The notes beneath the pieces were generated by a model. The model did no database searches, was not told the origin of the DNA, and was given only the letters and a program-made list of their open reading frames with translations. The position numbers and the translations under genes were made by a program. A stretch of 64,000 nucleotides of DNA from Mycobacterium sp. E1214 (GTDB taxonomy: Bacteria > Actinomycetota > Actinomycetes > Mycobacteriales > Mycobacteriaceae). The stretch lies in contig NZ_LZJC01000077.1 in NCBI RefSeq assembly GCF_001666755.1, forward strand, positions 1 to 64,000. Reading direction: 5' to 3'. Position 1 is the first letter of the stretch; every line of letters begins with the position of its first letter. This document shows positions 9,284 through 16,632 of the stretch, in pieces.

Positions 9284-10186
9284 ATGCCCGAGACGCCCCG
9301 CCTGCTGTTCGTGCACGCCCATCCCGACGACGAGAGCCTCGGCACCGGCGCCACCATCGCCCACTACGCCGCGCTGGGGGCCCAGGTCCGGGTGGTGACC
9401 TGCACGCTCGGCGAGGAGGGCGAGGTGATCGGTGAGCGGTGGGCCCAGCTGGCCGTGGACCGGGCGGATCAGCTGGGCGGCTACCGGATCGGCGAGCTCA
9501 CCGCGGCGCTGCGCGCGCTGGGCGCCGGGGAGCCGCAGTACCTGGGCGGGGCGGGCCGCTGGCGCGACTCCGGGATGCGCGGGACCCCCGCGCGCCGGCA
9601 CGTCCGCTTCATCGACGCCGACGAACGCGAGGCCGTCGGCGCGCTCGTCGCGATCATCCGCGAGCAGCGACCCCACGTGGTGGTGACGTACGACCCGGGC
9701 GGCGGCTACGGCCATCCCGACCACGTGCACGCCCACACCGTGACGGTGGCCGCCGTCGCGGCGGCGGCCACCGGTGACTTCCCCGGCGCGCCGTGGCAGG
9801 TGCCGAAGTTCTACTGGTCGGTCTTCGCGTCCAGCACCTTCCTGCCGGCGGTGGCGGCGCTGACCGAACAGGACCTGCGGCCGGAGTGGACGCTTGCGCC
9901 GCCCGAGGAGTTCACGTTCGGCTACGCCGACGCCGACATCCACGCCGTCGTCGAGGCCGGCCCGGCGGCCCGCGAGGCGAAGGCCGCGGCGCTGGCGGCG
10001 CACGCCACCCAGGTGGTCGTCGGCCCGACCGGCCGCGCCTGCGCGCTGTCGAACAACGTGGCGCTGCCCATCGTCGCCGAAGAGCACTACGTGCTGGCCG
10101 CGGGCACGGCGGGGGAGCGCGACCAGCGCGGCTGGGAGACCGATCTGCTCGCCGGGGTGGACCTGGCCGCCGCGCCGACGCGGTAG
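9284..10186 (+). CDS. mshB: GlcNAc-Ins deacetylase MshB (mycothiol biosynthesis)
   Basis: A zinc-dependent LmbE-like deacetylase, 300 residues, converting GlcNAc-Ins to GlcN-Ins in mycothiol synthesis. The metal ligands are in place: H13 and D16 in HAHPDDES, and H147 in GHPDHVH, the same numbering as M. tuberculosis MshB; D15 is the expected general base. ATG 9284 begins [17 protein letters not shown], typical of the family. A strong ribosome site for the next small gene lies 10-20 nt after its stop, so the downstream pair may be co-transcribed. Confidence 0.95.
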   Translation: MPETPRLLFVHAHPDDESLGTGATIAHYAALGAQVRVVTCTLGEEGEVIGERWAQLAVDRADQLGGYRIGELTAALRALGAGEPQYLGGAGRWRDSGMRGTPARRHVRFIDADEREAVGALVAIIREQRPHVVVTYDPGGGYGHPDHVHAHTVTVAAVAAAATGDFPGAPWQVPKFYWSVFASSTFLPAVAALTEQDLRPEWTLAPPEEFTFGYADADIHAVVEAGPAAREAKAAALAAHATQVVVGPTGRACALSNNVALPIVAEEHYVLAAGTAGERDQRGWETDLLAGVDLAAAPTR

Positions 10187-10219
10187 GCTGCGAGTCAGGC
10201 AGCCACGGAAGGAATTCGC

Positions 10220-10327
10220 ATGGACCCCGACCTGGACCCTAATCAGCAGCACTGGCAGGACCGGCTCGACAGCCTGCAGTGGGTGATCGGCTCGATACTG
10301 TCCAACATCGACAGCGTTCCGACCTGA
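10220..10327 (+). CDS. Small 35-residue acidic/amphipathic protein between mshB and Rv1171-like gene
   Basis: ATG 10220 has an excellent ribosome site (GGAAGGAA, 5-9 nt upstream) and encodes MDPDLDPNQQHWQDRLDSLQ, then WVIGSILSNIDSVPT before the TGA at 10325. The N-terminus is acidic; the C-terminal 18 residues could form an amphipathic or membrane-associating helix. Its stop overlaps the proposed start of the next gene (CTGA), suggesting translational coupling. I do not recognise a family. It is too short for routine gene calling and may be missed in annotated relatives. Confidence 0.6.
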   Translation: MDPDLDPNQQHWQDRLDSLQWVIGSILSNIDSVPT

Positions 10328-10740
10328 CCGAAACCAAGCCGCGCGCCGCGTCGCTGGACGACGCCGGCGCCACAGATCCCGCCATCCGCTTCGTTGTCCT
10401 GGCCCTGCTGGCGGTCGACGGAATCCTCTCCGCGCTCGCCGGGGCCCTGCTGCTGCCGTCGTACCTCGGGGCGGTCCCATTTCCGATCAGCGGGCTGCTC
10501 AGCGGGCTGCTCAACGCGGCCCTCGTGTGGGCCGCGGGACGCTGGACCCAGTCGCCGCGGGTGGCGGCGCTGCCCCTGTGGACGTGGTTGCTGACCGTGG
10601 CGGTGATCAGCATGGGCGGCCCCGGTGACGACGTCATCCTGGGCGGCAGCGGCCTGTTCGCCTACGGGGCCCTGCTGCTGATCGTGCTCGGGGTGGCGCC
10701 GCCGGTCTGGGTGCTGTGGCGGCGCAACCAACTCGGCTGA
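10324..10740 (+). CDS. Rv1171-like small integral membrane protein
   Basis: A protein of about 138 residues if read from CTG 10324, which overlaps the previous stop as CTGA and gives (M)TETKPRAASLDDAGATDPA. A GTG at 10279 in the same frame adds 15 residues that only re-read the small gene in another frame. Three to four hydrophobic segments follow (LALLAVDGILSALAGALLL, the GLLSGLLNAALVWAAG stretch, LPLWTWLLTVAVI, and GALLLIVLGVAPPVWVLW) with a basic C-terminal tail WRRNQ. It lies between mshB and fbiC as in M. tuberculosis. Function is unknown. Confidence 0.7.
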   Translation: MTETKPRAASLDDAGATDPAIRFVVLALLAVDGILSALAGALLLPSYLGAVPFPISGLLSGLLNAALVWAAGRWTQSPRVAALPLWTWLLTVAVISMGGPGDDVILGGSGLFAYGALLLIVLGVAPPVWVLWRRNQLG

Positions 10741-10893
10741 CGTGCGGCAACGGTGGGCCCCGCCGTCACCCGATCGGGGTCGCGGGCAGGGCGCTACTGT
10801 TGACTGTTGCCCGGCCGGGACCCGGCCCGGGTGCCACGAGTTCACATGTTGGGACGCGCGGATGAAATTCGATCGTGGGGAAGTTACACGAAG

Positions 10894-11003
10894 GTGCTGC
10901 TGACTCCGGGCGAGGAACCTACCGCCCTGCCTGATCCTGCCTTTCCCGCCGCGGTCGCCGCCGGGACGGATGCTGGGGCGGCCGTCAAAGCGACGCCGTC
11001 GGC
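10894..11003 (+). other. fbiC: Out-of-frame 5' end of fbiC (apparent 1-bp deletion near 11000)
   Basis: From GTG 10894 (GGGGAAG about 10 nt upstream) the frame reads [20 protein letters not shown] and continues to ATPSA. This matches the spacing of the FbiC N-terminus, which has nine residues before TALP in M. tuberculosis. The native continuation [13 protein letters not shown] appears in the next frame ([11 protein letters not shown]), so one base is missing around 10998-11004. Either a sequencing or assembly error or a real frameshift. Confidence 0.6.
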
Positions 11004-13508
11004 GTGCGGCGCGTGCTGCGGCGCGCCCGCGACGGCGTCGCGCTCAACGTCGACGAGGCCGCGATCGCGATGACCGCGCGCGGTGCCGACCTGGCGGACC
11101 TGTGCGCGAGCGCGGCGCGGGTGCGCGACGCCGGCCTCGAGTCGGCAGGCCGGCGCGCCGCGAGCGGGCGGCTGCCGATCACCTACTCGCGCAAGGTGTT
11201 TATCCCCATCACCCACCTGTGCCGCGACAACTGCCACTACTGCACGTTCGTGACGGTGCCGGGCAAACTGCGCGCCCGCGGCGCCGGCATGTACCTGGAG
11301 CCCGACGAGATTCTCGAGATCGCCCGCCGCGGCGGCGAATTGGGTTGCAAGGAAGCCCTTTTCACGCTCGGCGACCGGCCGGAGGAGCGCTGGCCGGAGG
11401 CGCGGGAGTGGCTTGGCGAACGCGGTTACGATTCCACGCTGGCCTACGTGCGCGCCATGGCGATCCGGGTGCTCGAGGAGACCGGGCTGCTGCCGCACCT
11501 GAATCCCGGCGTCATGAGCTGGTCGGAGATGGCGCGGCTCAAGCCGGTGGCGCCGTCGATGGGCATGATGCTCGAGACCACGTCGCGGCGCCTGTTCGAG
11601 ACCAAAGGCCTTGCGCACTATGGCAGCCCGGACAAGGACCCGGCCGTCCGGCTGCGCGCCCTGACCGACGCGGGCCGGCTCTCGATCCCGTTCACCACAG
11701 GTCTGCTGGTCGGCATCGGCGAGACCCTGGCCGAACGCGCCGACACGCTGCATGCGATCCGCAAGTCGCACAAGGAGTTCGGGCACGTGCAGGAAGTGAT
11801 CGTGCAGAACTTCCGGGCCAAGGAGCACACCGCGATGGCCGCGGTCCCCGACGCGGGGATCGAGGACTACCTGGCGACGGTCGCGGTGGCCCGCCTGGTC
11901 CTGGGTCCGGGCATGCGCATCCAGGCACCGCCGAACCTGGTGTCGCGCGCCGAGTGCCTGGCGCTGATCGGCGCGGGAGTCGATGACTGGGGCGGTGTTT
12001 CGCCCCTGACGCCCGATCACGTCAACCCCGAGCGGCCGTGGCCCGCGCTGGAGGAGTTGGCCGCGGTCACCGCCGAGGCCGGTTACGAATTGGTGCAGCG
12101 GCTGACCGCGCAGCCCAAGTACGTGCAGGCGGGCGCCGCCTGGATCGATCCGCGGGTGCGGGGCCACGTCACGGCGCTCGCGGATCCGGCGACCGGCCTG
12201 GCGCGCGACGTCAACCCGGCGGGGTTGCCGTGGCAGGAGCCCGACGACGTGGGCACCGTGGGCCGCGCGGACCTCAACGCGGCGATCGACACCGAGGGCC
12301 GCCACACCGACACCCGCAGCGACGTCGACAGCGCGTTCGGGGACTGGGAGTCGATCCGCGCGCACGTGCACGAACTGGCCGCCCAGGGCGCCACAGCGCC
12401 GGAACGCCTGGACACCGACGTCCTGGCCGCGCTGCGGGCCGCCGAACGCGACCCGGCGGGCTGCTCCGACGACGAGTACCTGGCGCTGGCGACCGCCGAC
12501 GGGCCCGCATTGGAAGCCGTTACCGCGCTTGCCGATTCGTTGCGCCGGGACACCGTCGGGGACGACGTGACCTTCGTGGTCAACCGCAACATCAACTTCA
12601 CCAACATCTGCTACACCGGGTGCCGGTTCTGCGCGTTCGCGCAGCGCAAGGGCGACGCCGACGCGTACTCGCTGTCCACCGACGAGGTCGCCCAGCGCGC
12701 GTGGGAGGCCCACGTCCAAGGCGCCACCGAGGTGTGCATGCAGGGCGGCATCGACCCCGAGCTGCCGGTCACCGGCTACGCCGACCTGGTCCGTGCCGTC
12801 AAGGCGCGGGTGCCGTCGATGCACGTGCACGCGTTCTCGCCGATGGAGATCGCCAACGGCGTCACCAAGAGCGGGTTGAGTGTGCGCGAGTGGCTGATCG
12901 GCCTGCGCGAGGCCGGGCTGGACACCATCCCCGGCACGGCCGCCGAGATCCTCGACGACGAGGTCCGCTGGGTGCTGACCAAGGGCAAGCTGCCGACCTC
13001 CGAGTGGATCGACATCGTGACCACCGCGCACGAGGTCGGCCTGCGCTCGTCGTCGACCATGATGTACGGACACGTCGACAGCCCGCGTCACTGGATCGGC
13101 CACCTCAACGTGCTGCGCGGCATCCAGGACCGCACCGGCGGATTCACCGAGTTCGTCCCGCTGCCGTTCGTGCATCAGAGTTCCCCGCTGTACCTGGCCG
13201 GCGCCGCCCGCCCGGGGCCGACCCACCGCGACAACCGGGCGGTGCACGCGCTGGCGCGAATCATGTTGCACGGCCGCATCTCCCAGATCCAGACCAGCTG
13301 GGTCAAGCTGGGCGTCGAGCGCAGCCGGGTGATGCTCAACGGCGGCGCCAACGACCTGGGCGGCACGCTGATGGAGGAGACCATCTCGCGGATGGCCGGG
13401 TCCGAGCACGGCTCGTCGAAGACCGTCGAGGAGCTGACCGCGATCGCCCAGGGCATCGGGCGCCCCGCGCGGCAGCGCACCACCGACTACACCCCGTTGG
13501 CGGCGTAG
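11004..13508 (+). CDS. fbiC: FO synthase FbiC (coenzyme F420 biosynthesis)
   Basis: A bifunctional radical-SAM enzyme joining tyrosine and a ribityl-uracil precursor to make FO, the F420 chromophore. The open frame gives 834 residues from GTG 11004; the native protein should start near 10894 (about 871). Both radical-SAM cores are intact: the N-terminal CofG-like half with [10 protein letters not shown], and the C-terminal CofH-like half with [10 protein letters not shown], each a CxxxCxxC cluster site. Other conserved stretches are [10 protein letters not shown] and [15 protein letters not shown]. If translation can begin at GTG 11004 only the variable N-terminal extension is lost. FbiC loss abolishes F420 and confers nitroimidazole resistance in mycobacteria, so the frame matters. 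Confidence 0.93.
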   Translation: MRRVLRRARDGVALNVDEAAIAMTARGADLADLCASAARVRDAGLESAGRRAASGRLPITYSRKVFIPITHLCRDNCHYCTFVTVPGKLRARGAGMYLEPDEILEIARRGGELGCKEALFTLGDRPEERWPEAREWLGERGYDSTLAYVRAMAIRVLEETGLLPHLNPGVMSWSEMARLKPVAPSMGMMLETTSRRLFETKGLAHYGSPDKDPAVRLRALTDAGRLSIPFTTGLLVGIGETLAERADTLHAIRKSHKEFGHVQEVIVQNFRAKEHTAMAAVPDAGIEDYLATVAVARLVLGPGMRIQAPPNLVSRAECLALIGAGVDDWGGVSPLTPDHVNPERPWPALEELAAVTAEAGYELVQRLTAQPKYVQAGAAWIDPRVRGHVTALADPATGLARDVNPAGLPWQEPDDVGTVGRADLNAAIDTEGRHTDTRSDVDSAFGDWESIRAHVHELAAQGATAPERLDTDVLAALRAAERDPAGCSDDEYLALATADGPALEAVTALADSLRRDTVGDDVTFVVNRNINFTNICYTGCRFCAFAQRKGDADAYSLSTDEVAQRAWEAHVQGATEVCMQGGIDPELPVTGYADLVRAVKARVPSMHVHAFSPMEIANGVTKSGLSVREWLIGLREAGLDTIPGTAAEILDDEVRWVLTKGKLPTSEWIDIVTTAHEVGLRSSSTMMYGHVDSPRHWIGHLNVLRGIQDRTGGFTEFVPLPFVHQSSPLYLAGAARPGPTHRDNRAVHALARIMLHGRISQIQTSWVKLGVERSRVMLNGGANDLGGTLMEETISRMAGSEHGSSKTVEELTAIAQGIGRPARQRTTDYTPLAA

Positions 13509-13545
13509 CGCCGACGCTGTCGGACGCCCCGGGTATACCGGAGGC

Positions 13546-14319
13546 GTGACCGAGCAGATCGACCACGACCGGTTCCCGGAGTGGCAGCCCTTCCTCGACG
13601 CTGCGCAGCGGCGCGGTCCCGACGCCGGCACCTGGTGCGACGCCTGGACGGTCCGCGACGTCGTCATTCACCAGGCGGGTACGGCCGAGGAACTGGCCCG
13701 GGTGCTGGGCGCCCACCTGCATGGCGAGCCCGTCGGCACCCGCGGCTTCGAAGAACGCGAGGCGCCGCTGCGCGCCCTCGGTGACGCCGAACTGTGGGGT
13801 GCCCTGGAGGAGCGGATGGCGCGGCTGAATCGGGTCGCGGTGGCGGCCGACGAGGTCCCCGCCGACACCGACGTCGCCTGGACCGGCCGCACGATGAAGG
13901 TGCCCTGGTTCGCCGAGCACATGCGCCAGGAACTGGTGCTGCACGGCTGGGACATCACCGGGGACACCGCGGGCCCCACGGCGTTCCACGCGGCGCTGGC
14001 CGAACCGTGGATGACGACGCACAGCGTGACGGCGGTCGGGCGGCCGCTGCTGCGCAAGGGTGCGCAGGCCTTGCGGCCCGGGGAGCGGGTCGACGCCCGG
14101 CTACGCGTCGCGGGCACCGACGACGTGTCGATCAGCGCCGACGACGACGGGGCCACCCTCGGGTTCGCCGCGCCCATCGGGCCCGCCACGCTGCACACCG
14201 ACGCGGCCGCGCGGGTGTTACTGCTGTGGGGGCGCAAGCCCGCCGATCCCGGCCGGATACGCAGCAGCGCCGGACCCGACGCCCTAGGGCGGGTCCGGCG
14301 CCTGCTGGCCGGTTACTGA
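13546..14319 (+). CDS. Mycothiol-dependent maleylpyruvate isomerase-family (DinB-like) protein
   Basis: A 257-residue protein of the MDMPI/DinB_2 superfamily. The N-terminal four-helix bundle has the family pattern TWCDAWTVRDVVIHQAGTAE and, later, MKVPWFAEHMRQELVLHGWD, where the HxxxE/H-type residues bind metal. The C-terminal half is a small alpha/beta SCP2-like domain with ARVLLLWGRKPADP. Members use mycothiol or act as thiol-dependent isomerases; the substrate here is unknown. GTG 13546 has GGAGG only about 1-2 nt upstream, an unusually tight spacing. The upstream fbiC gene ends 37 bp before. Confidence 0.75.
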   Translation: MTEQIDHDRFPEWQPFLDAAQRRGPDAGTWCDAWTVRDVVIHQAGTAEELARVLGAHLHGEPVGTRGFEEREAPLRALGDAELWGALEERMARLNRVAVAADEVPADTDVAWTGRTMKVPWFAEHMRQELVLHGWDITGDTAGPTAFHAALAEPWMTTHSVTAVGRPLLRKGAQALRPGERVDARLRVAGTDDVSISADDDGATLGFAAPIGPATLHTDAAARVLLLWGRKPADPGRIRSSAGPDALGRVRRLLAGY

Positions 14320-14345
14320 CTGAGGTCGCGCCGGGCGCGAACGGC

Positions 14346-14678
14346 TCAGTAGTTGTTACAGGTGACGGCGACCTGGTTGATGTCGTCGTAGTACTTCTGC
14401 GCCGACGGCATCGCCTGGATCTGCTGAGCCATCTGCTGGCGCTTCGGCGGCGGCGAGGCCAGGAAGTTGCGGATGTAGGACTGCGCGATCGGCGAGTTGT
14501 TGAGCTGGGCGGCGGCGGCCGGGTCGGTCGCGTTCAGCGCAGCGATCACCTGCCCGTAGTTGCACGTGGTGTTGATGATCGCGTCGGCCGGGTCCGCGGA
14601 CGCGATCCCGGACGCGGCGGTCAACGCCACCGCCGCGCTCCCGACGGCGACGGTCAATTTGGTAAACGACAGCCTCAT
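14346..14678 (-). CDS. Secreted low-molecular-weight antigen, TB8.4 family (Rv1174c-like)
   Basis: A 110-residue secreted protein, the same length as TB8.4. ATG 14678 has GGGGAAGG about 8 nt upstream. The signal peptide is residues 1-28 (MRLSFTKLTVAVGSAAVALT, then an Ala-rich cleavage before DP). The mature part starts DPADAIINTTCNYGQVIAAL and ends TCNNY, with two cysteines likely to form a disulfide. It has the haemophore/HBP-like fold class of small mycobacterial exported proteins (inference from the C-NY...C-NNY arrangement). TB8.4 is a known T-cell antigen; its cellular role is not established. Confidence 0.88.
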   Translation of the reverse strand: MRLSFTKLTVAVGSAAVALTAASGIASADPADAIINTTCNYGQVIAALNATDPAAAAQLNNSPIAQSYIRNFLASPPPKRQQMAQQIQAMPSAQKYYDDINQVAVTCNNY

Positions 14679-15065
14679 GATGTGGACACCTTCCCCAAGT
14701 AATGCACCGCTATAAAGGCGACGACATCTGCCCAGCGGTTGCCGTCTTCCGGTCGAGATTACCAGGCCCCGCGGACGGCTTCGCAACGCAACGGATCCGC
14801 AGGGGCTGACCGCGCGGACTATTACCCGCAGGTCAGCGGCCGCATTCGGGTGTTCGCGCTCGGCGAAACGGGGTATCCGCCCGCAGCGCGAGACTGTCGG
14901 TCTTGAAACCGGATAGCGTCGGGCGTGGCGAGGTGGTTGACGTGTATGTGCAACGTCTAGTATCAGTAACCGAAAGCTTGGCCGAAGCGCCCGGCAGCGC
15001 CGGTGCCAGCCGACGTGCCTGGTTCATCAGCCCGCCAGACCCAGAAGTACATGGAGGAGACGTCT
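14679..15065. other. Divergent intergenic region, TB8.4-like gene and fdxC
   Basis: A stretch of 387 bp with no supported coding frame. It carries the ribosome site of the secreted antigen gene on the minus strand, a probable plus-strand promoter near 14937-14963, and the ribosome site of fdxC (GGAGGAG at about 15054-15060). Local AT content around 14945-14985 is higher than in the flanking sequence. Confidence 0.6.
14937..14963 (+). promoter_or_regulatory. Probable promoter of fdxC
   Basis: TTGACG (14937-14942) and TAGTAT (14958-14963) resemble SigA-type -35 and -10 boxes; the -10 fits the mycobacterial TANNNT pattern. The 15-bp spacer is short, so the -10 is the better-supported part. Transcription would begin about 95 bp before the fdxC start codon. 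Confidence 0.4.
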
Positions 15066-15392
15066 GTGACGTACACGATCGCCGAACCCTGTGTCGACAT
15101 CAAGGACAAGGCGTGTATCGAGGAGTGCCCGGTCGACTGCATCTACGAGGGCGCGCGGATGCTGTTCATCCACCCCGATGAATGCGTCGACTGCGGAGCC
15201 TGCGAGCCGGTCTGCCCGGTGGAAGCGATCTACTACGAAGACGACGTGCCGGAGCAGTGGAGCCAGTACACCCAGATCAACGCCGACTTCTTCACCGAGC
15301 TGGGGTCGCCGGGCGGGGCCGCCAAGGTCGGCCAGACGGACAACGACCCGCAGGCCGTCAAGGACCTGCCGCCGCAGGGCGAAGGCGACTGA
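15066..15392 (+). CDS. fdxC: Seven-iron ferredoxin FdxC
   Basis: A 108-residue [3Fe-4S][4Fe-4S] ferredoxin, a soluble electron carrier. Cysteine positions match the Azotobacter-type 7Fe ferredoxin with a one-residue offset: C9, C17 and C50 for the 3Fe cluster; C21, C40, C43 and C46 for the 4Fe cluster; C25 is an extra cysteine. C-terminal residues 75-108 form an acidic tail. GTG 15066 has GGAGGAG 6 nt upstream and gives (M)TYTIAEPCVDIKDKAC, the conserved start. It is followed after 53 bp by dapC, the order fdxC-Rv1178 of M. tuberculosis. Confidence 0.95.
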   Translation: MTYTIAEPCVDIKDKACIEECPVDCIYEGARMLFIHPDECVDCGACEPVCPVEAIYYEDDVPEQWSQYTQINADFFTELGSPGGAAKVGQTDNDPQAVKDLPPQGEGD

Positions 15393-15445
15393 GCGGGCCG
15401 GTGCTGCACGAACGCCAGGCGGCCGCACGGCCCCGCCGCGGGGCG

Positions 15446-16531
15446 GTGTCCGCGTCGCTGCCGGAGTTCCCGTGGGACACGCTGGCCGGCGCGAAGGCGC
15501 GGGCCAACGCCCATCCGGACGGCATCGTCGACCTCTCCGTCGGCACCCCCGTCGACCCGGTGGCGCCGCTGATCCAAGAGGCGCTGGCGGCCGCGGCCGG
15601 GGCGTCGGGATACCCGGCCACCGTCGGCACCGCCCGGCTGCGGGAATCGGCGGTCGCCGCGCTGCACCGCCGTTTCGGCATCAGCGGCCTGACCGAGGCC
15701 GCCGTGCTGCCGGTGATCGGCAGCAAGGAGTTCATCGCCTGGCTGCCCACGCTGCTGGGCCTGGGCCCGGCCGACATGGTCGCGGTGCCCGAGCTGGCGT
15801 ACCCCACCTACGACGTCGGCGCGCGACTGGCCGGCGCGCGGATTCTGCGCGCCGACTCGCTGACCCAGCTGGGGCCGCAATCGCCCGCCCTGCTGTACCT
15901 GAACTCGCCGAGCAACCCGACCGGTCGGGTGCTGGGCGCCGACCACCTGCGCAAGGTGGTCGGCTGGGCCCGCGACCGCGGCGCCGTGGTCGCCTCCGAC
16001 GAGTGCTACCTGGGCCTGGGGTGGGACGACCAGCCGCTCTCGGTGCTGCACCCGTCGATCAGCGACGGTGACCACACCGGGCTGCTCGCCATCCACTCGC
16101 TGTCCAAGAGCTCGTCGCTGGCGGGCTACCGGGCCGGGTTCGTCGCGGGGGATCCCGGGTTGATCGCCGAGCTGCTGGCGGTGCGCAAGCACGCCGGGAT
16201 GATGGTGCCGACGCCGGTCCAGGCGGCCATGGTGGCGGCCCTGGACGACGACGCCCACGAGCGGCTGCAGCGAGAGCGCTACGAACGTCGGCGGGCCGCC
16301 CTGCTGCCCGCGCTGCGGGCGGCCGGCTTCACCGTCGACCACTCCGAGGCGGGCCTGTACCTGTGGGTGACCCGCGACGAGCCGTGCGCGGACACCGTCG
16401 CGTGGCTGGCCGAGCGCGGCATCCTGGTGGCGCCGGGTGACTTCTACGGCCCCGCCGGGGCCCGGCACGTGCGGGTGGCGCTGACCGCCGACGACGAGCG
16501 GATCGCGGCCGCGGTGCAGCGACTGGCCTGA
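15446..16531 (+). CDS. dapC: N-succinyldiaminopimelate aminotransferase DapC (PLP-dependent)
   Basis: A fold-type I aminotransferase, 361 residues, transferring the amino group from glutamate to N-succinyl-2-amino-6-ketopimelate in lysine/meso-DAP synthesis. The PLP lysine is K221 in SLSKSSSLAGYRAG. Substrate and cofactor motifs: SVGTPVDPVAP, YLNSPSNPTGRVL and SDECYLGLGW. GTG 15446 gives VSASLPEFPWDTL, matching the family start; in-frame sequence upstream runs into fdxC and is not conserved. dapD and dapE of the same succinylase branch lie 37-40 kb downstream in this window. Confidence 0.92.
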   Translation: MSASLPEFPWDTLAGAKARANAHPDGIVDLSVGTPVDPVAPLIQEALAAAAGASGYPATVGTARLRESAVAALHRRFGISGLTEAAVLPVIGSKEFIAWLPTLLGLGPADMVAVPELAYPTYDVGARLAGARILRADSLTQLGPQSPALLYLNSPSNPTGRVLGADHLRKVVGWARDRGAVVASDECYLGLGWDDQPLSVLHPSISDGDHTGLLAIHSLSKSSSLAGYRAGFVAGDPGLIAELLAVRKHAGMMVPTPVQAAMVAALDDDAHERLQRERYERRRAALLPALRAAGFTVDHSEAGLYLWVTRDEPCADTVAWLAERGILVAPGDFYGPAGARHVRVALTADDERIAAAVQRLA

Positions 16532-16632
16532 GCGGCGCCGACCCGCCGCCCGGCCCGCGTACCGTCCGGGCGCGCGGCGCCGTGCAGAATGCTTGCCGAA
16601 GCGTTTCGTTGGCAACCCCGAGGACGGTGGTC

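Noticed and set aside
9200..10480. Upstream extension of the TetR frame through mshB
   Set aside because: The minus-strand frame stays open by base composition only; conserved TetR sequence begins at ATG 9199 and mshB on the plus strand is intact.
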